Below, in pieces: positions 49,332 through 59,001 of a stretch of 64,000 nucleotides of DNA. The notes beneath the pieces were generated by a model. The model was not told the origin of the DNA, did not search any database, and saw only the letters and a list, made by a program, of their open reading frames with translations. Both the position numbers and the translations under genes were made by a program. This DNA is from Psychrobacter pygoscelis (lineage in GTDB: Bacteria; Pseudomonadota; Gammaproteobacteria; Pseudomonadales; Moraxellaceae). The stretch is taken from NCBI RefSeq assembly GCF_004335015.1, contig NZ_RQRU01000002.1, positions 62,001 through 126,000 on the forward strand, in the 5' to 3' direction. Each line of letters opens with the position of its first letter. Within the stretch, counting starts at the first letter, position 1.

Positions 49332-50870
49332 ATGAGTTTGGCAGAAATAGTTGGTTTTTTAAACGGAATTATATGGAGCCCTGCACTGATCTATCTGTGC
49401 TTGGGCGCTGGTCTATTTTATTCAATTCAGACGCGCTTCGTTCAAGTACGTCTGTTCGGGGAGATGATTCGACTGCTATTTAGTGGCAAATCAAGTAGGC
49501 AAGGCATTTCCTCATTTCAGGCACTAGCGGTATCCTTGGCCGGTCGAGTGGGTATGGGTAACATCGCTGGTGTTGCTGCTGCTATCGGCTTTGGTGGTCC
49601 AGGTGCGGTATTCTGGATGTGGGTTGTGGCCTTTTTAGGGGCTTCAACGGCTTACACAGAATCCACCCTAGCGCAGATATATAAAGAAAAAGATATCGTC
49701 ACTGGCGAGTATCGCGGTGGCCCTGCTTACTACTTTGAGCGTGCGCTAGGTCAGAAGTGGTACGGTATCTTATTTGCTATTGCCTCTATTATCGCCTGTG
49801 GTATTTTCTTACCCGGTGTTCAGGCCAATGGTGTGGTTAACGCTGCGGCGCAAGTCTTAGGCGAAGGCTCCACAATGGCTATCCTGGGTATGGAAGTTGG
49901 GGTGATCCGCCTAGCGGCTCTAGCGGGTATCTTGCTAGTATTGGCAGTCATTATCTTTGGTGGTATCAAACGTATCGCTCACTTCACCGAATTTGTCGTA
50001 CCTTTTATGGCAGTCGGTTATATTGTCCTAGCTTTAATCATTATGTTCTCCAACATTAGTATGGTACCAGATGTCTTTGGGATGATTATCGGTGATGCCT
50101 TTACTGCACAAGCTGGCTTCGGTGCGGCTATCGGGTGGGGCGTTAAACGCGGTGTTTACTCAAACGAAGCTGGTCAAGGTACAGGCCCCCATGCCGCTGC
50201 TGCAGCTGAAGTTGAGCACCCTGCTCAGCAAGGTTTGGTTCAGGCATTCTCAGTCTACGTTGACACCCTACTTGTCTGCTCGGCCACTGCTTTTATGATT
50301 CTATCGACAGGCATGTACAATATCCAAGGTACTAAGCCTGACGGTGAATTTATTGTTCAAAACATCGACAAAACGACTGAAATCAACTCGCCCGCCTTTA
50401 CGCAAATGGCGATGGAGTCAGTATACGGCACATTCGGCGATACCTTTATCGCCGTCGCTGTATTCTTCTTTGCTTTCACCACCATTTTGGCTTATTACTA
50501 TATCGCCGAGGTAAATGTTAACTATCTAACACGCTTTATGAGCCGCGGCGCGCATAACACCGGTATCTTTATCGTTAAGGTATTGATTATGGTGATGGTT
50601 GCCTATGGTGGACTTAATACTGCCGGTTATATCTGGGGCATCGGTGACGTGGGGGTTGGTCTGATGGCTTGGCTCAACATTGTCGGTATTCTTATCATCT
50701 TCTTTATTGCGCGTCCTGCTCTTGACGCCCTTAAGGATTATGAAGCTCAGCATAAAGCAGGAGTGAAAGAATACACCTTCAACCCTGCTCAGTTCGGTAT
50801 TAAGAATGCACCGTACTGGGAAGATCGTCATCGTGAGTTAGGGGCTACTAAGCAAGACACTCTGCGCTAA
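49332..50870 (+). CDS. Sodium:alanine symporter (AGCS family)
   Basis: 512-residue inner-membrane Na+-coupled transporter of alanine/glycine. About eleven hydrophobic segments. Family signatures: FQALAVSLAGRVGMGNIAGVAAAIGFGGPGAVFWMW and WGVKRGVYSNEAGQGTGPHAAAAAEVEHPAQQG, the latter containing residues of the substrate and Na+ sites (quoted in parts by the family as N-E-A-G-x-G). The C-terminus is charged and cytoplasmic. Monocistronic with its own terminator. Confidence 0.94.
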   Translation: MSLAEIVGFLNGIIWSPALIYLCLGAGLFYSIQTRFVQVRLFGEMIRLLFSGKSSRQGISSFQALAVSLAGRVGMGNIAGVAAAIGFGGPGAVFWMWVVAFLGASTAYTESTLAQIYKEKDIVTGEYRGGPAYYFERALGQKWYGILFAIASIIACGIFLPGVQANGVVNAAAQVLGEGSTMAILGMEVGVIRLAALAGILLVLAVIIFGGIKRIAHFTEFVVPFMAVGYIVLALIIMFSNISMVPDVFGMIIGDAFTAQAGFGAAIGWGVKRGVYSNEAGQGTGPHAAAAAEVEHPAQQGLVQAFSVYVDTLLVCSATAFMILSTGMYNIQGTKPDGEFIVQNIDKTTEINSPAFTQMAMESVYGTFGDTFIAVAVFFFAFTTILAYYYIAEVNVNYLTRFMSRGAHNTGIFIVKVLIMVMVAYGGLNTAGYIWGIGDVGVGLMAWLNIVGILIIFFIARPALDALKDYEAQHKAGVKEYTFNPAQFGIKNAPYWEDRHRELGATKQDTLR

Positions 50871-50910
50871 TTCTCCATTAGCACCGCTCATAACTGAGCT
50901 AATTTGCACC

Positions 50911-50939
50911 AAAAACCCGATACTGAGTATCGGGTTTTT
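50911..50939 (+). terminator. Terminator of the alanine symporter gene
   Basis: AAAAACCCGATACT and its complement form a near-perfect 14-base stem ending in five T residues, 40 bases after the stop. Symmetric, so it may also end transcripts from the minus side. Confidence 0.88.
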
Positions 50940-50975
50940 GATGTTTAACTGTATTAGTTTAATGGAATCTTACTA

Positions 50976-51520
50976 TCATAATGGTTCGCTCTTGGGCAAT
51001 AGCGCTTTGTCGATGATATGGACGATTCCATTACTAGCCACCAAGTCAGTCTTAAGTATGCTCGCCGCTCGCCCCTTACCAGCCATAATGGTAGATTGCG
51101 GCGTAACGGTAAAGTTCTGCTGCGCCACGGTCATGCCCTCACCCGCCTTGACGTCTTTAGCTTGACGTCTTTGGCATAGTCAGGCGCTGCATTACTAATG
51201 CATATGATAAGCCAGTATTTTTTGTAAAAGTGGCTTATTAGAGAGCAGTCGCTCCTTAGTGATACTTGTCTGTTGTAATAAGCTGGCAAAAGCCGTATTA
51301 GTCGAGGCAAAGACAGTAAATTTAGCGTCTAGATTGGATAAAGCTTGTACCAGTCCAGCTTGCGATATTGCTTCTACTCAGATGGGAAATCAGGACTACT
51401 TTGCATCAACTACACCGCAGTCACAGTTGACTTTTGCAAGCTTGAGTCAGGCGTGGGCGTCGCCGGATGCATGGTTGTTGTAGGTATAATATTGTTACAA
51501 GCCGTGACACTGCCTAAATT
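50976..51520 (-). pseudogene. Fasciclin-domain lipoprotein pseudogene
   Basis: The minus strand reads a fasciclin domain in pieces: EAISQAGLVQALSNLDAKFTVFAST, NTAFASLLQQ, LLQKILAYHM, then YAKDVKAGEGMTVAQQNFTV and SNGIVHIIDKALLP. Upstream, a lipobox-like LGSVTACNN remains in another frame. Lesions: stops and a frame change in the N-terminal part, an extra base after YHM, and a 14-base tandem duplication (51147-51172, CTTGACGTCTTT twice) that together put TAG/TAA in the frame. Fasciclin proteins are secreted adhesins; this copy is dead. Confidence 0.85.
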
Positions 51521-51893
51521 TGTCCTTAACCTTCCGTGAATTTTATCGATTAACAATTTTAACTTTATAAGCCTCCGTTAATATTAAATAAATCTAATTT
51601 AATCCGCTAATATCCACAGTTTGTAATGGTTAAGTTTGTGACGCTCTAGATAATAATAACTGTTCGGTAATTTTAAACCACATGCCCATATAGACCTCAT
51701 ATAGTCTATATAAGCCAATTTTTATTCCTTATATTTTTTACAAAACAAAGTGATGGAACGAGGTGTAAATAAGAATTGTTAGCGCCTTATCAGTCATGTA
51801 ATTTGTCATTCCAGTGAACTGCACTAAGCTATTGCTATGCTACACTAAGTCGCTATCTAGACCTGTTATTTATCCAATTGCATAAGACATCAT

Positions 51894-54800
51894 ATGACCA
51901 CTAGCTCTCACTCGCCATCTACTGACACGCCTGCCGACTCTACCTCTTATAATCCTAGCGACTTTGTCTTAACCCCGCCCAAAGTATTTCCCTTTAAAGA
52001 TAAGCAGCTGAGTGTCCGCGAGCGCATAATCGAGCAGTTAACTCAGCGCATTCTGATGCTAGATGGTGCGATGGGCACGCAGATTCAGACTTACAAACTA
52101 CAAGAGGCTGACTATCGAGGCGAGCGCTTTGCTGATATTGAGCAAGACGTTCAGGGTAATAATGACTTGTTGGTACTTACCCAGCCCCAGCTGATTAAAG
52201 ACATCCATCTGGATCATCTGGCAGCAGGCTCGGACATTATCGAGACCAATAGCTTCAACGGCACTCGCATCTCCATGGCAGACTATGCAATGGAATATCT
52301 CGTCCCTGAGATTAATCGCGCGGCAGCCAGACTCGCTCGCGAAGCCGCCGATGAAGTCACCGCGCAGAATCCCGACAAGCCAAGATTTGTCGCTGGAGTA
52401 CTTGGACCAACATCGCGGACTTGCTCTATCTCCCCTGATGTCAACGATCCGGCCTTTCGTAATATTACCTTTGATGAGCTAGTAGATAACTATACCGAAG
52501 CCACACTGGCCTTAATCGAAGGCGGTGTTGACTTAATCCTAATTGAGACCATCTTTGACACGCTCAATGCCAAAGCCGCCATCTTTGCGGTCACTGGGGT
52601 ATTTGATACCATCGGCTTTGAGCTACCCATTATGATATCGGGGACGATTACCGATGCCTCCGGTCGGACACTGTCAGGGCAAACGGCAGAAGCCTTTTAT
52701 AACTCCATTCGCCACGCCAAGCCGCTGTCCGTAGGCTTTAACTGCGCCCTCGGTGCCGATGCACTCAAGCCGCATATCCAAACCCTATCTGATATCGCCG
52801 ATACTTATGTCTCAGCCCACCCTAATGCAGGCTTGCCCAATGAGTTTGGCGAATACGATGAGACCGCGGAAGAGACAGCAGCGCTACTTGAGGGCTTTGC
52901 TAAATCAGGTATCTTAAACATCGTCGGTGGCTGCTGTGGTACGCGCCCTGAGCATATCAAAGCCATTAATGACGTCATGGCCAACTATCCACCGCGTGTC
53001 ATCCCTGAGATACCACGAGCGTGTAGGCTTTCAGGTCTCGAACCGTTTACCATTAGCAAAGACAGCCTGTTTGTGAATGTTGGTGAGCGAACTAACGTCA
53101 CTGGCTCTAAGAAGTTCTTACGGTTAATTAAAACAGGTGAGTTCTCTGAAGCCTTGGATGTGGCGCGTAACCAAGTCGAGGGCGGCGCGCAAATCGTCGA
53201 TATCAATATGGACGAGGGCATGCTCGACTCCAAGCAAGCGATGATTCACTTTTTAAACCTCGTCGCCAGTGAGCCAGATATTAGCCGCGTGCCGCTGATG
53301 ATCGACTCCTCAAAATGGGACATCATCGAAGAAGGTCTTAAGCGCAGCCAAGGCAAAGCAGTCGTTAACTCCATCTCCTTAAAAGAAGGTTATGACGAGT
53401 TCGTCAAGCGTGCCAAATTATGTATGCGCTATGGCGCAGCAGTCATCGTTATGGCCTTTGATGAAGACGGTCAAGCCGACACCTATGAGCGTAAGGTCGA
53501 CATCTGTAAACGCAGCTACGACATACTGGTCGATGAGCTGGGTTTCCCTGCCGAAGACATCATCTTTGACCCTAATATCTTCGCCGTTGCCACCGGTATC
53601 CCCGAGCATAACAATTACGGTGCTGACTTTATTAACGCCACTCAGTGGATAACTGACAATCTACCACACGCTATGGTGTCAGGCGGCGTCTCTAACGTCT
53701 CCTTCAGCTTCCGTGGTAATCCTATCCGTGAAGCCATCAATGCCGTGTTCCTTTACCACGCCATTAAAGCGGGCCTGACCATGGGTATCGTCAATCCGGC
53801 GATGCTTGAGGTCTATGACGAGATACCAAAAGAAGCCCGCGAAGCCATTGAAGATGTGATGCTCAACCGCAATCAAGGCGAGTCAGGACAAGATGCCACT
53901 GAACGGCTAATGACTGCGGCTGAAAACTACCAAGCAGGTGGCAAAAAGCACGATGGCACGGTGGACCTGTCATGGCGCGAGCAATCCGTAGAGAAGCGTA
54001 TTGAACATGCCCTAGTCAAAGGCATTACCACCTATATTGATGAAGACACCAAAGAGGCGTGGGAGAAATACCCCAAACCACTCGACGTCATCGAAGGGCC
54101 ATTAATGGATGGCATGAATGTGGTCGGTGACTTGTTTGGTGCTGGTAAGATGTTCCTCCCGCAGGTGGTCAAATCTGCTCGAGTAATGAAACAATCGGTT
54201 GCTTGGCTGAACCCGTATATCGAAGCAGAAAAGGTCGAGGGCGAAGTCAAAGGTAAGGTACTGATGGCGACCGTCAAAGGTGACGTGCATGATATCGGCA
54301 AAAACATCGTCGGCGTGGTGCTCGGCTGTAATGGCTATGATGTGGTAGACCTCGGTGTCATGGTACCGTGCGACAAAATCCTCGATACGGCTATCGCTGA
54401 AAAGTGCGACATTATCGGGCTGTCTGGTCTCATTACCCCAAGTCTCGATGAGATGGTCTATGTCGCCAAGCAGATGCAAGAGCGCGGCATGACCTTACCG
54501 CTAATGATTGGCGGTGCTACGACGTCTAAGGCGCATACAGCAGTGAAGATCGAACCCAATTATCAGAATGATGCGGTCATCTATGTCACTGATGCCTCTC
54601 GTGCGGTGGGCGTAGTGACTAAGCTGCTGTCTGCCGAGCACCGAGTAGAGCTGATTAATGAGGCCCGCGCCGAGTACCAAAAGATAAGAGAGCGCCTCGC
54701 CAACCGCAAGCCCAAAGCCGCTAAGCTTAGCTATGACGAAGCTATAGAGCAAGGCTTTCAGTTTGATTGGGACAGCTATACACCGCCTGTACCGAATACT

Positions 54801-55694
54801 TTAGGTCAGGTGGTGTTGCACGACTACCCTATCGATAACCTTCTCCCGTTTATCGACTGGACGCCGTTTTTTATCTCATGGGGCTTGGTCGGCAAATATC
54901 CGAAAATCTTTGACGATGAGGTTGTGGGTACAGAGGCCAAAGATCTATTTGGTAATGCGCAAGATATGCTGCGAAAGCTAATCGATGACAAGCTGATTAC
55001 CGCCAAAGGCGTATTTAAAATCATGCCTGCGCGCCGGACGGCTGCTGATAGCATCACCGTCTATGACAAACCAGTCTCTGAGGGTGGTCAGCCTACGCAT
55101 GTGTTTGAACATTTGCGTCAGCAGTCAGATAAAGCCAGTGGCAAGCCCAACTTCAGTTTGGCAGACTTTGTCTCGCCATCTGAAGACGATACGGATTATC
55201 TTGGCGGCTTTACCGTATCGCTTGAGGGGGCGGACGAGCTGGCGAAAGAATACAAAGCCAATGGCGATGACTATAACTCAATTATGGTTCAAGCCTTGTG
55301 TGACCGCCTCGCCGAAGCCTTTGCCGAGCATCTACATCTACTTATCCGCACTCAATATTGGGACTACCAACCTAATGAGTCGCTGAGCAATGAAGAGCTG
55401 ATTAAGGAGAAATACGTCGGCATCCGCCCTGCCCCAGGCTATCCGGCTTGCCCTGAGCATACCGAAAAGGGCAAGCTGTTTGATTGGCTCGATACCGAAA
55501 ATGCTATCGGCACGACACTGACCGAAAGCTTCGCCATGTGGCCAGCCTCCTCCGTCAGTGGCTTTTATTACTCGCATCCTGAGAGTGTCTACTTCAATGT
55601 CGGTAAGATTGGCCGTGACCAGCTTGAGAATTATGCTGAGCGCAAAGGTTGGGATATAAAGACAGCTGAGAAGTGGTTGAATCCGAATTTGTAG
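51894..55694 (+). CDS. metH: Cobalamin-dependent methionine synthase
   Basis: Transfers a methyl group from methyltetrahydrofolate to homocysteine through methylcobalamin. 1266 residues with all modules: homocysteine domain with zinc ligands Cys284, Cys347, Cys348; pterin domain (about 385-650) with [20 protein letters not shown]; cap and B12 domain (about 670-910) with the cobalt-binding His799 in DVHDIG; reactivation domain (about 930-1260) with [15 protein letters not shown]. The N-terminus is about 35 residues longer than in E. coli. No cobalamin riboswitch seen in the 350 bases upstream. Its last 130 bases recur at 56459. Confidence 0.97.
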   Translation: MTTSSHSPSTDTPADSTSYNPSDFVLTPPKVFPFKDKQLSVRERIIEQLTQRILMLDGAMGTQIQTYKLQEADYRGERFADIEQDVQGNNDLLVLTQPQLIKDIHLDHLAAGSDIIETNSFNGTRISMADYAMEYLVPEINRAAARLAREAADEVTAQNPDKPRFVAGVLGPTSRTCSISPDVNDPAFRNITFDELVDNYTEATLALIEGGVDLILIETIFDTLNAKAAIFAVTGVFDTIGFELPIMISGTITDASGRTLSGQTAEAFYNSIRHAKPLSVGFNCALGADALKPHIQTLSDIADTYVSAHPNAGLPNEFGEYDETAEETAALLEGFAKSGILNIVGGCCGTRPEHIKAINDVMANYPPRVIPEIPRACRLSGLEPFTISKDSLFVNVGERTNVTGSKKFLRLIKTGEFSEALDVARNQVEGGAQIVDINMDEGMLDSKQAMIHFLNLVASEPDISRVPLMIDSSKWDIIEEGLKRSQGKAVVNSISLKEGYDEFVKRAKLCMRYGAAVIVMAFDEDGQADTYERKVDICKRSYDILVDELGFPAEDIIFDPNIFAVATGIPEHNNYGADFINATQWITDNLPHAMVSGGVSNVSFSFRGNPIREAINAVFLYHAIKAGLTMGIVNPAMLEVYDEIPKEAREAIEDVMLNRNQGESGQDATERLMTAAENYQAGGKKHDGTVDLSWREQSVEKRIEHALVKGITTYIDEDTKEAWEKYPKPLDVIEGPLMDGMNVVGDLFGAGKMFLPQVVKSARVMKQSVAWLNPYIEAEKVEGEVKGKVLMATVKGDVHDIGKNIVGVVLGCNGYDVVDLGVMVPCDKILDTAIAEKCDIIGLSGLITPSLDEMVYVAKQMQERGMTLPLMIGGATTSKAHTAVKIEPNYQNDAVIYVTDASRAVGVVTKLLSAEHRVELINEARAEYQKIRERLANRKPKAAKLSYDEAIEQGFQFDWDSYTPPVPNTLGQVVLHDYPIDNLLPFIDWTPFFISWGLVGKYPKIFDDEVVGTEAKDLFGNAQDMLRKLIDDKLITAKGVFKIMPARRTAADSITVYDKPVSEGGQPTHVFEHLRQQSDKASGKPNFSLADFVSPSEDDTDYLGGFTVSLEGADELAKEYKANGDDYNSIMVQALCDRLAEAFAEHLHLLIRTQYWDYQPNESLSNEELIKEKYVGIRPAPGYPACPEHTEKGKLFDWLDTENAIGTTLTESFAMWPASSVSGFYYSHPESVYFNVGKIGRDQLENYAERKGWDIKTAEKWLNPNL
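55561..55690 (+). repeat. metH 3' end, copy 1 of a 130-bp direct repeat
   Basis: The last 130 bases of metH, matching 56459-56588 over equal length with about 14 mismatches and no gaps (about 89% identity). This copy is in the functional gene. Confidence 0.92.
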
Positions 55695-55805
55695 AGGTGA
55701 TTTTATAATCTCTATCAACCTTACTCCATCAAGTCCGTTTAATAACGCACTCTATAACCTGCTAAGATAAGACGGTATCTTTATAAATTGACAAGGAGTG
55801 TGCAA

Positions 55806-56057
55806 ATGGGACAGATCACCTTAAAGATTGATAAAGATGTCGAAGGTCTCATTATTCAGAGAGCTAAGGCCGAGAACTTAACGCCGAGCTCGTGGTTGAG
55901 TCACTATATCGAGCAGCAGGTCAAACATAATCACTTAGTGCAAAATCAAAAGTGGTCAGCTGATGTTAAAGCCCTAGCTGGCAGTTGGTCTGATTTCCCA
56001 AGTTTAGAGGAAATCCGACGCGATAATACGCCTAATAGCTTGCGTGAGTCATTATAG
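55806..56057 (+). CDS. VapB-type antitoxin (ribbon-helix-helix)
   Basis: 83 residues starting at an ATG with AAGGAG at good spacing. The N-terminal third is a ribbon-helix-helix fold (MGQITLKIDKDVEGLI, then PSSWLSHYIEQQV), the DNA-binding part that represses its own operon; the C-terminal part (WSADVKALAGSWSDFPSLEEI) would wrap the toxin. Stop overlaps the toxin GTG by one base (TAGTG). Intact, unlike its partner. Confidence 0.85.
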   Translation: MGQITLKIDKDVEGLIIQRAKAENLTPSSWLSHYIEQQVKHNHLVQNQKWSADVKALAGSWSDFPSLEEIRRDNTPNSLRESL

Positions 56058-56448
56058 TGTTGGTTTTAGATACCAATACTTTAATTTACTTTTTTAAAGG
56101 TTTGGGGCAAGTTGCCTCAAACCTTTATGCTTGTAGCCCGTTAGAGATAGCTATTCCTACGGTAGTTCTGTACGAGCTGCATGTCGGCATTCAAAAATCT
56201 ACTCATCCAGATAAACGATTACCCAGTTGGCTACTTTATTATCTCAAGTCCAAGTCTTACCTTTTGACGGTCAAGCTGCTGAGGCCTCGGCAAAAATCCG
56301 AGTGAAGTTAGAGTCTAAAGGTACGCCAGTTGGTCCTTATAATATTAAGATCGCTGGTACGGCTTTGGCGCATAACGCGACTCTCGTCACTCATAACACT
56401 AAAGAGTTTAATAGAATTGATGGGCTAAAACTGGTTGATTGGTTTTAG
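56057..56448 (+). pseudogene. VapC-type PIN-domain toxin, frameshifted
   Basis: GTG start overlapping the antitoxin stop. The N-terminal frame reads MLVLDTNTLIYFFKG...VLYELHVGIQKS up to KRLP near 56222; the rest, LATLLSQVQVLPFDGQAAEASAKIR...ATLVTHNTKEFNRIDGLKLVDWF, is in another frame. A single base is missing in the CCC at 56224-56226; restoring one would rejoin a VapC of about 130 residues. The first acidic residues (Asp5, Glu of YELH) are present, but the Asp expected in the G-P-Y-D-x-x-I-A motif is Asn (GPYNIKIAG). The toxin is probably inactive twice over. Confidence 0.88.
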
Positions 56449-56458
56449 CTTTTTTATT

Positions 56459-56588
56459 GCTTCTATTACTCGCACCCTGAGAGTGTCTACTTCAATGTCG
56501 GTAAGATTGGCCGTGAACAGCTAGAGAATTATGCTGAGCGCAAAGGTTGGGATATGAAGACGACTAAGAAGTAGCTTGACCTGAATTT
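56459..56588 (+). repeat. metH 3' end, copy 2 (degenerate)
   Basis: 130 bases equal in length to the metH end. Translated in the metH frame it reads [20 protein letters not shown] and then KTTKK followed by TAG, where copy 1 has Trp (TGG). Substitutions cluster at the 3' end. It lies ten bases after the toxin stop and marks the right side of the inserted segment. Confidence 0.92.
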
Positions 56589-56738
56589 TCAGCGAATCCT
56601 TGAGAACCTTTAAAAATTATACTGTAGTTTTAGATTTGCAAGTTAAAATCCTATAAATAGAAATTTATGTTTCGCTACTATCTTGATTTACACACAAAAG
56701 AGTAAGTTTAATAATTTAATTGAGTTATTAGCATTTCC

Positions 56739-56772
56739 ACCCCTATTTTCAATTATTATAAAGAATAGGGGT
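56739..56772 (-). terminator. Hairpin after the DUF4238 gene
   Basis: ACCCCTATT and AATAGGGGT form a nine-base stem with a 16-base loop, 45 bases after the DUF4238 stop on the minus strand. No strong T-tract, so termination is uncertain. Confidence 0.45.
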
Positions 56773-56816
56773 ATCAAAGCTCAGTTATAGATTTTCTCTA
56801 CGATTACATATACTTT

Positions 56817-57686
56817 CTATTTAACTTCTGGATAAATAATTATCTCAGGTATTGGCATAAAATCACTTAGTTCCTTAGTGTTTAACTCATTAATATTTTT
56901 TATAACCTGATCTTTATCATGATTAGTAATAGCATCAATCATTTTAGAAGAATTGCTAAAAATTATACATTTATTAGGACTAAGGCTTAGCACGGTTAAG
57001 AATTTACTGTCATAAGCTCCCATTCTTCTCACTGGTGATATTGATGTTATAAATACATTCTCTTTACTCACTATCTCTTTACACATATTATCGCTACCTA
57101 GTAATTTTGATAGAAAATTAGGGAATAGCGAACCGTTATCCTCAAGTTTATTTAAATAGACTTTAATATAGTTTAACATTAGCTTAAATTCTTTATTTTT
57201 TGTCTGATCAAAATCATGAAGTTCTAATTCATGAATAGCTATACAAATGAATGCGCACATATCATTATTCAAAAATTCTTTTAGAAGATGCTTATCAGGT
57301 AATTTACTGAAGTCAAAATCATTCATCATTCCCTTATAAACCTTCTTCATCGATTCGATAGACGCTGGTTGCCTAGCATCAAGTAAAAGCAAGAATTTAA
57401 AAAAATCTTCTTTAACTTTATAGGGAAGCATATCCCATTTATTTTTTGGATCAGTAACTTTTATAACAGATTCATGAAGGGGGTTATCAATGTACGGTGT
57501 AATAAATTGAGACTCTATTTCCAAGTCTCCAAATTTGTAAAGGTGTTTCTTTAAACCTAATTGACTTGGCGATGAAGGATAAAATATTTTCTTCTCTTTA
57601 GTGTTTTCACATTTGGGATTTCCTTCAAGAAACCAAGGTTTCATAAAAAATTGTGGTACGAAATGATGCCGTTTAGGTATGTTCAT
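56817..57686 (-). CDS. DUF4238 family protein, AT-rich
   Basis: 289 residues fitting DUF4238: the N-terminal RHHFVPQFFMKPW motif and a helical, Lys/Asn-rich body (residues 80-200) followed by a strand-rich end (VFITSISPVRRMG, FLTVLSLSPNKCIIFSN). The family is of unknown function and patchily distributed. Base composition is strikingly AT-rich beside metH and the following glycosyltransferase, and Lys/Asn/Ile dominate, both signs of transfer. Alone on its strand in this islet; ATG preceded by GGAG. Confidence 0.8.
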   Translation of the reverse strand: MNIPKRHHFVPQFFMKPWFLEGNPKCENTKEKKIFYPSSPSQLGLKKHLYKFGDLEIESQFITPYIDNPLHESVIKVTDPKNKWDMLPYKVKEDFFKFLLLLDARQPASIESMKKVYKGMMNDFDFSKLPDKHLLKEFLNNDMCAFICIAIHELELHDFDQTKNKEFKLMLNYIKVYLNKLEDNGSLFPNFLSKLLGSDNMCKEIVSKENVFITSISPVRRMGAYDSKFLTVLSLSPNKCIIFSNSSKMIDAITNHDKDQVIKNINELNTKELSDFMPIPEIIIYPEVK

Positions 57687-57997
57687 ATAAACTCCTTAAA
57701 TTTTTTACATACTACAATATAAGTACAATAGTCATCGGTATAAGTTTGCGCCTGTTTCAGTCATCTCATGACTTCTATCCATAAGATTTATTTACTCTAC
57801 CATTATTTCAAGCGTCTTACTTAAGTTTAAAACTTTACAAATCATTGAAGGAATAAGGTCCCTAACCCATGCTGTGGCTACTTTAGTAGTTACGTCTAAA
57901 GATTTATTATTTATCACTCAGTGACAAGCAACCCCCACCATCATCATCCCGTCACAAAACCCTTATAAGCTGAAGGAAAACTTATACTGGACTGACT
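57687..57997. other. AT-rich gap between DUF4238 and the glycosyltransferase
   Basis: 311 bases. Contains one copy of a 27-base repeated stretch (57727-57753, see 12493) and a GAAGGA at 57972 that is too far from the first ATG (58004) to be its ribosome site. No frame or RNA recognised. Confidence 0.4.
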
Positions 57998-58003
57998 GTG
58001 ACC

Positions 58004-58087
58004 ATGAATAAGATCATGAATAAGATCATGAATAAGATCATGAATAAGATCATGAATAAGATCATGAATAAGATCATGAATAAGACC
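58004..58087 (+). repeat. Seven 12-bp tandem repeats ATGAATAAGATC at a gene start
   Basis: Seven units from 58004, each opening with an in-frame ATG (58004, 58016, 58028, 58040, 58052, 58064, 58076); the seventh ends in ACC and a decayed eighth follows. The first six end in GATC, so GATC sites recur every 12 bases. Units encode Met-Asn-Lys-Ile. Confidence 0.97.
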
Positions 58088-58837
58088 ACAAACAAAATCT
58101 TAACTGCTACCCCCATCAGTGTGGTTGTCATTACCCTCAACGAAGCCGAGCGTATCGCGACGCTCATGCAAAATCTAGCTGCGCAAACGTACCGCAGCTT
58201 TGAAGTTATCTTGGTGGATTCAAACAGTGAGGACAATACGATAGCGCTTGCCGAGCAGTTTCGGCAAGCACTGCCCGAGCTAACGATTCATGTCATGCCA
58301 ACGCGCGGCGTGTGTCTAGGAAGGAACACCGGAGCCGAGCTTGCCCAGTATGATAGGCTGCTGTTTTTAGATGCCGACGTGCGTCTGCAGGCGAACTTTT
58401 TGGCGAAAGCAAGCGCACTGCTGGACGCCAAACAACTTAGCGTCGCTGGCGTCTATCTCAATGCCAAAGCCCTATCAAAACACTTTAAGCTGGGTTACCA
58501 CCTCTTTAATTTAGGGATTTTTACCAGTCAGTTTGTCTTTCCAACGGCTATTGGCGCGTGTCTATTTTCACATAAGGATATCCATCAAGAGATTGACGGC
58601 TTCGATGCCAGCATCACCCTGTGTGAAGACTGTGATTATGTCAATCGCGCGGCGAAAATAACCCGCTTTCGCATGCTGCCCATGTCTTTTAACTTTGACC
58701 CCAGACGCTTACGTCAAGACGGCTATATTAAGACCGGCAGCAAATACCTGTATGCCAACCTGTACCGCTTATGTATTGGCGAGATTCGTCATGAACGCTT
58801 AAACTATCAGTTTGGTCATTATCAGTCTGAGCCGTAA
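58004..58837 (+). CDS. Family 2 glycosyltransferase with repeat-encoded N-terminus
   Basis: About 250 residues of GT-A fold after a tail of Met-Asn-Lys-Ile repeats. Core begins ISVVVITLNEAERI; sugar-nucleotide site VDSNSEDNT; the metal motif is LFLDADV; a late SLCEDCDYVNRA-like segment (LCEDCDYVNRA) fits the acceptor/base region. Seven in-frame ATGs lie in the repeats and a GTG at 57998 precedes them, so the true start cannot be fixed; all give the same enzyme. One hydrophobic stretch (about 180-200) suggests membrane association. Product unknown; stands alone between DUF4238 and the symporter. Confidence 0.85.
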   Translation: MNKIMNKIMNKIMNKIMNKIMNKIMNKTTNKILTATPISVVVITLNEAERIATLMQNLAAQTYRSFEVILVDSNSEDNTIALAEQFRQALPELTIHVMPTRGVCLGRNTGAELAQYDRLLFLDADVRLQANFLAKASALLDAKQLSVAGVYLNAKALSKHFKLGYHLFNLGIFTSQFVFPTAIGACLFSHKDIHQEIDGFDASITLCEDCDYVNRAAKITRFRMLPMSFNFDPRRLRQDGYIKTGSKYLYANLYRLCIGEIRHERLNYQFGHYQSEP

Positions 58838-59001
58838 GGGCGGTTTAGCATGAGTACCACAAATGACTAAAAGACCGTTAAATCCGCGTTGAAATTCGCT
58901 AATGGCAGTCGCAACTTATTGCTCAAAGCAGCAAAATACTTTTATAGATTAGCCTCTAAATAAGTGTTAATTTATAGCGAATCTTATTTGGAGAGAGCTA
59001 A

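Noticed and set aside
51541..51893. Cobalamin or SAM riboswitch upstream of metH
   Set aside because: None of the conserved core motifs could be found by eye, and no terminator-like structure is present.
58004..58087. The MNKI repeats as a CRISPR array or phase-variable switch by frameshift
   Set aside because: Units are directly adjacent with no spacers, and 12 bases is a multiple of three, so unit changes cannot shift the frame.
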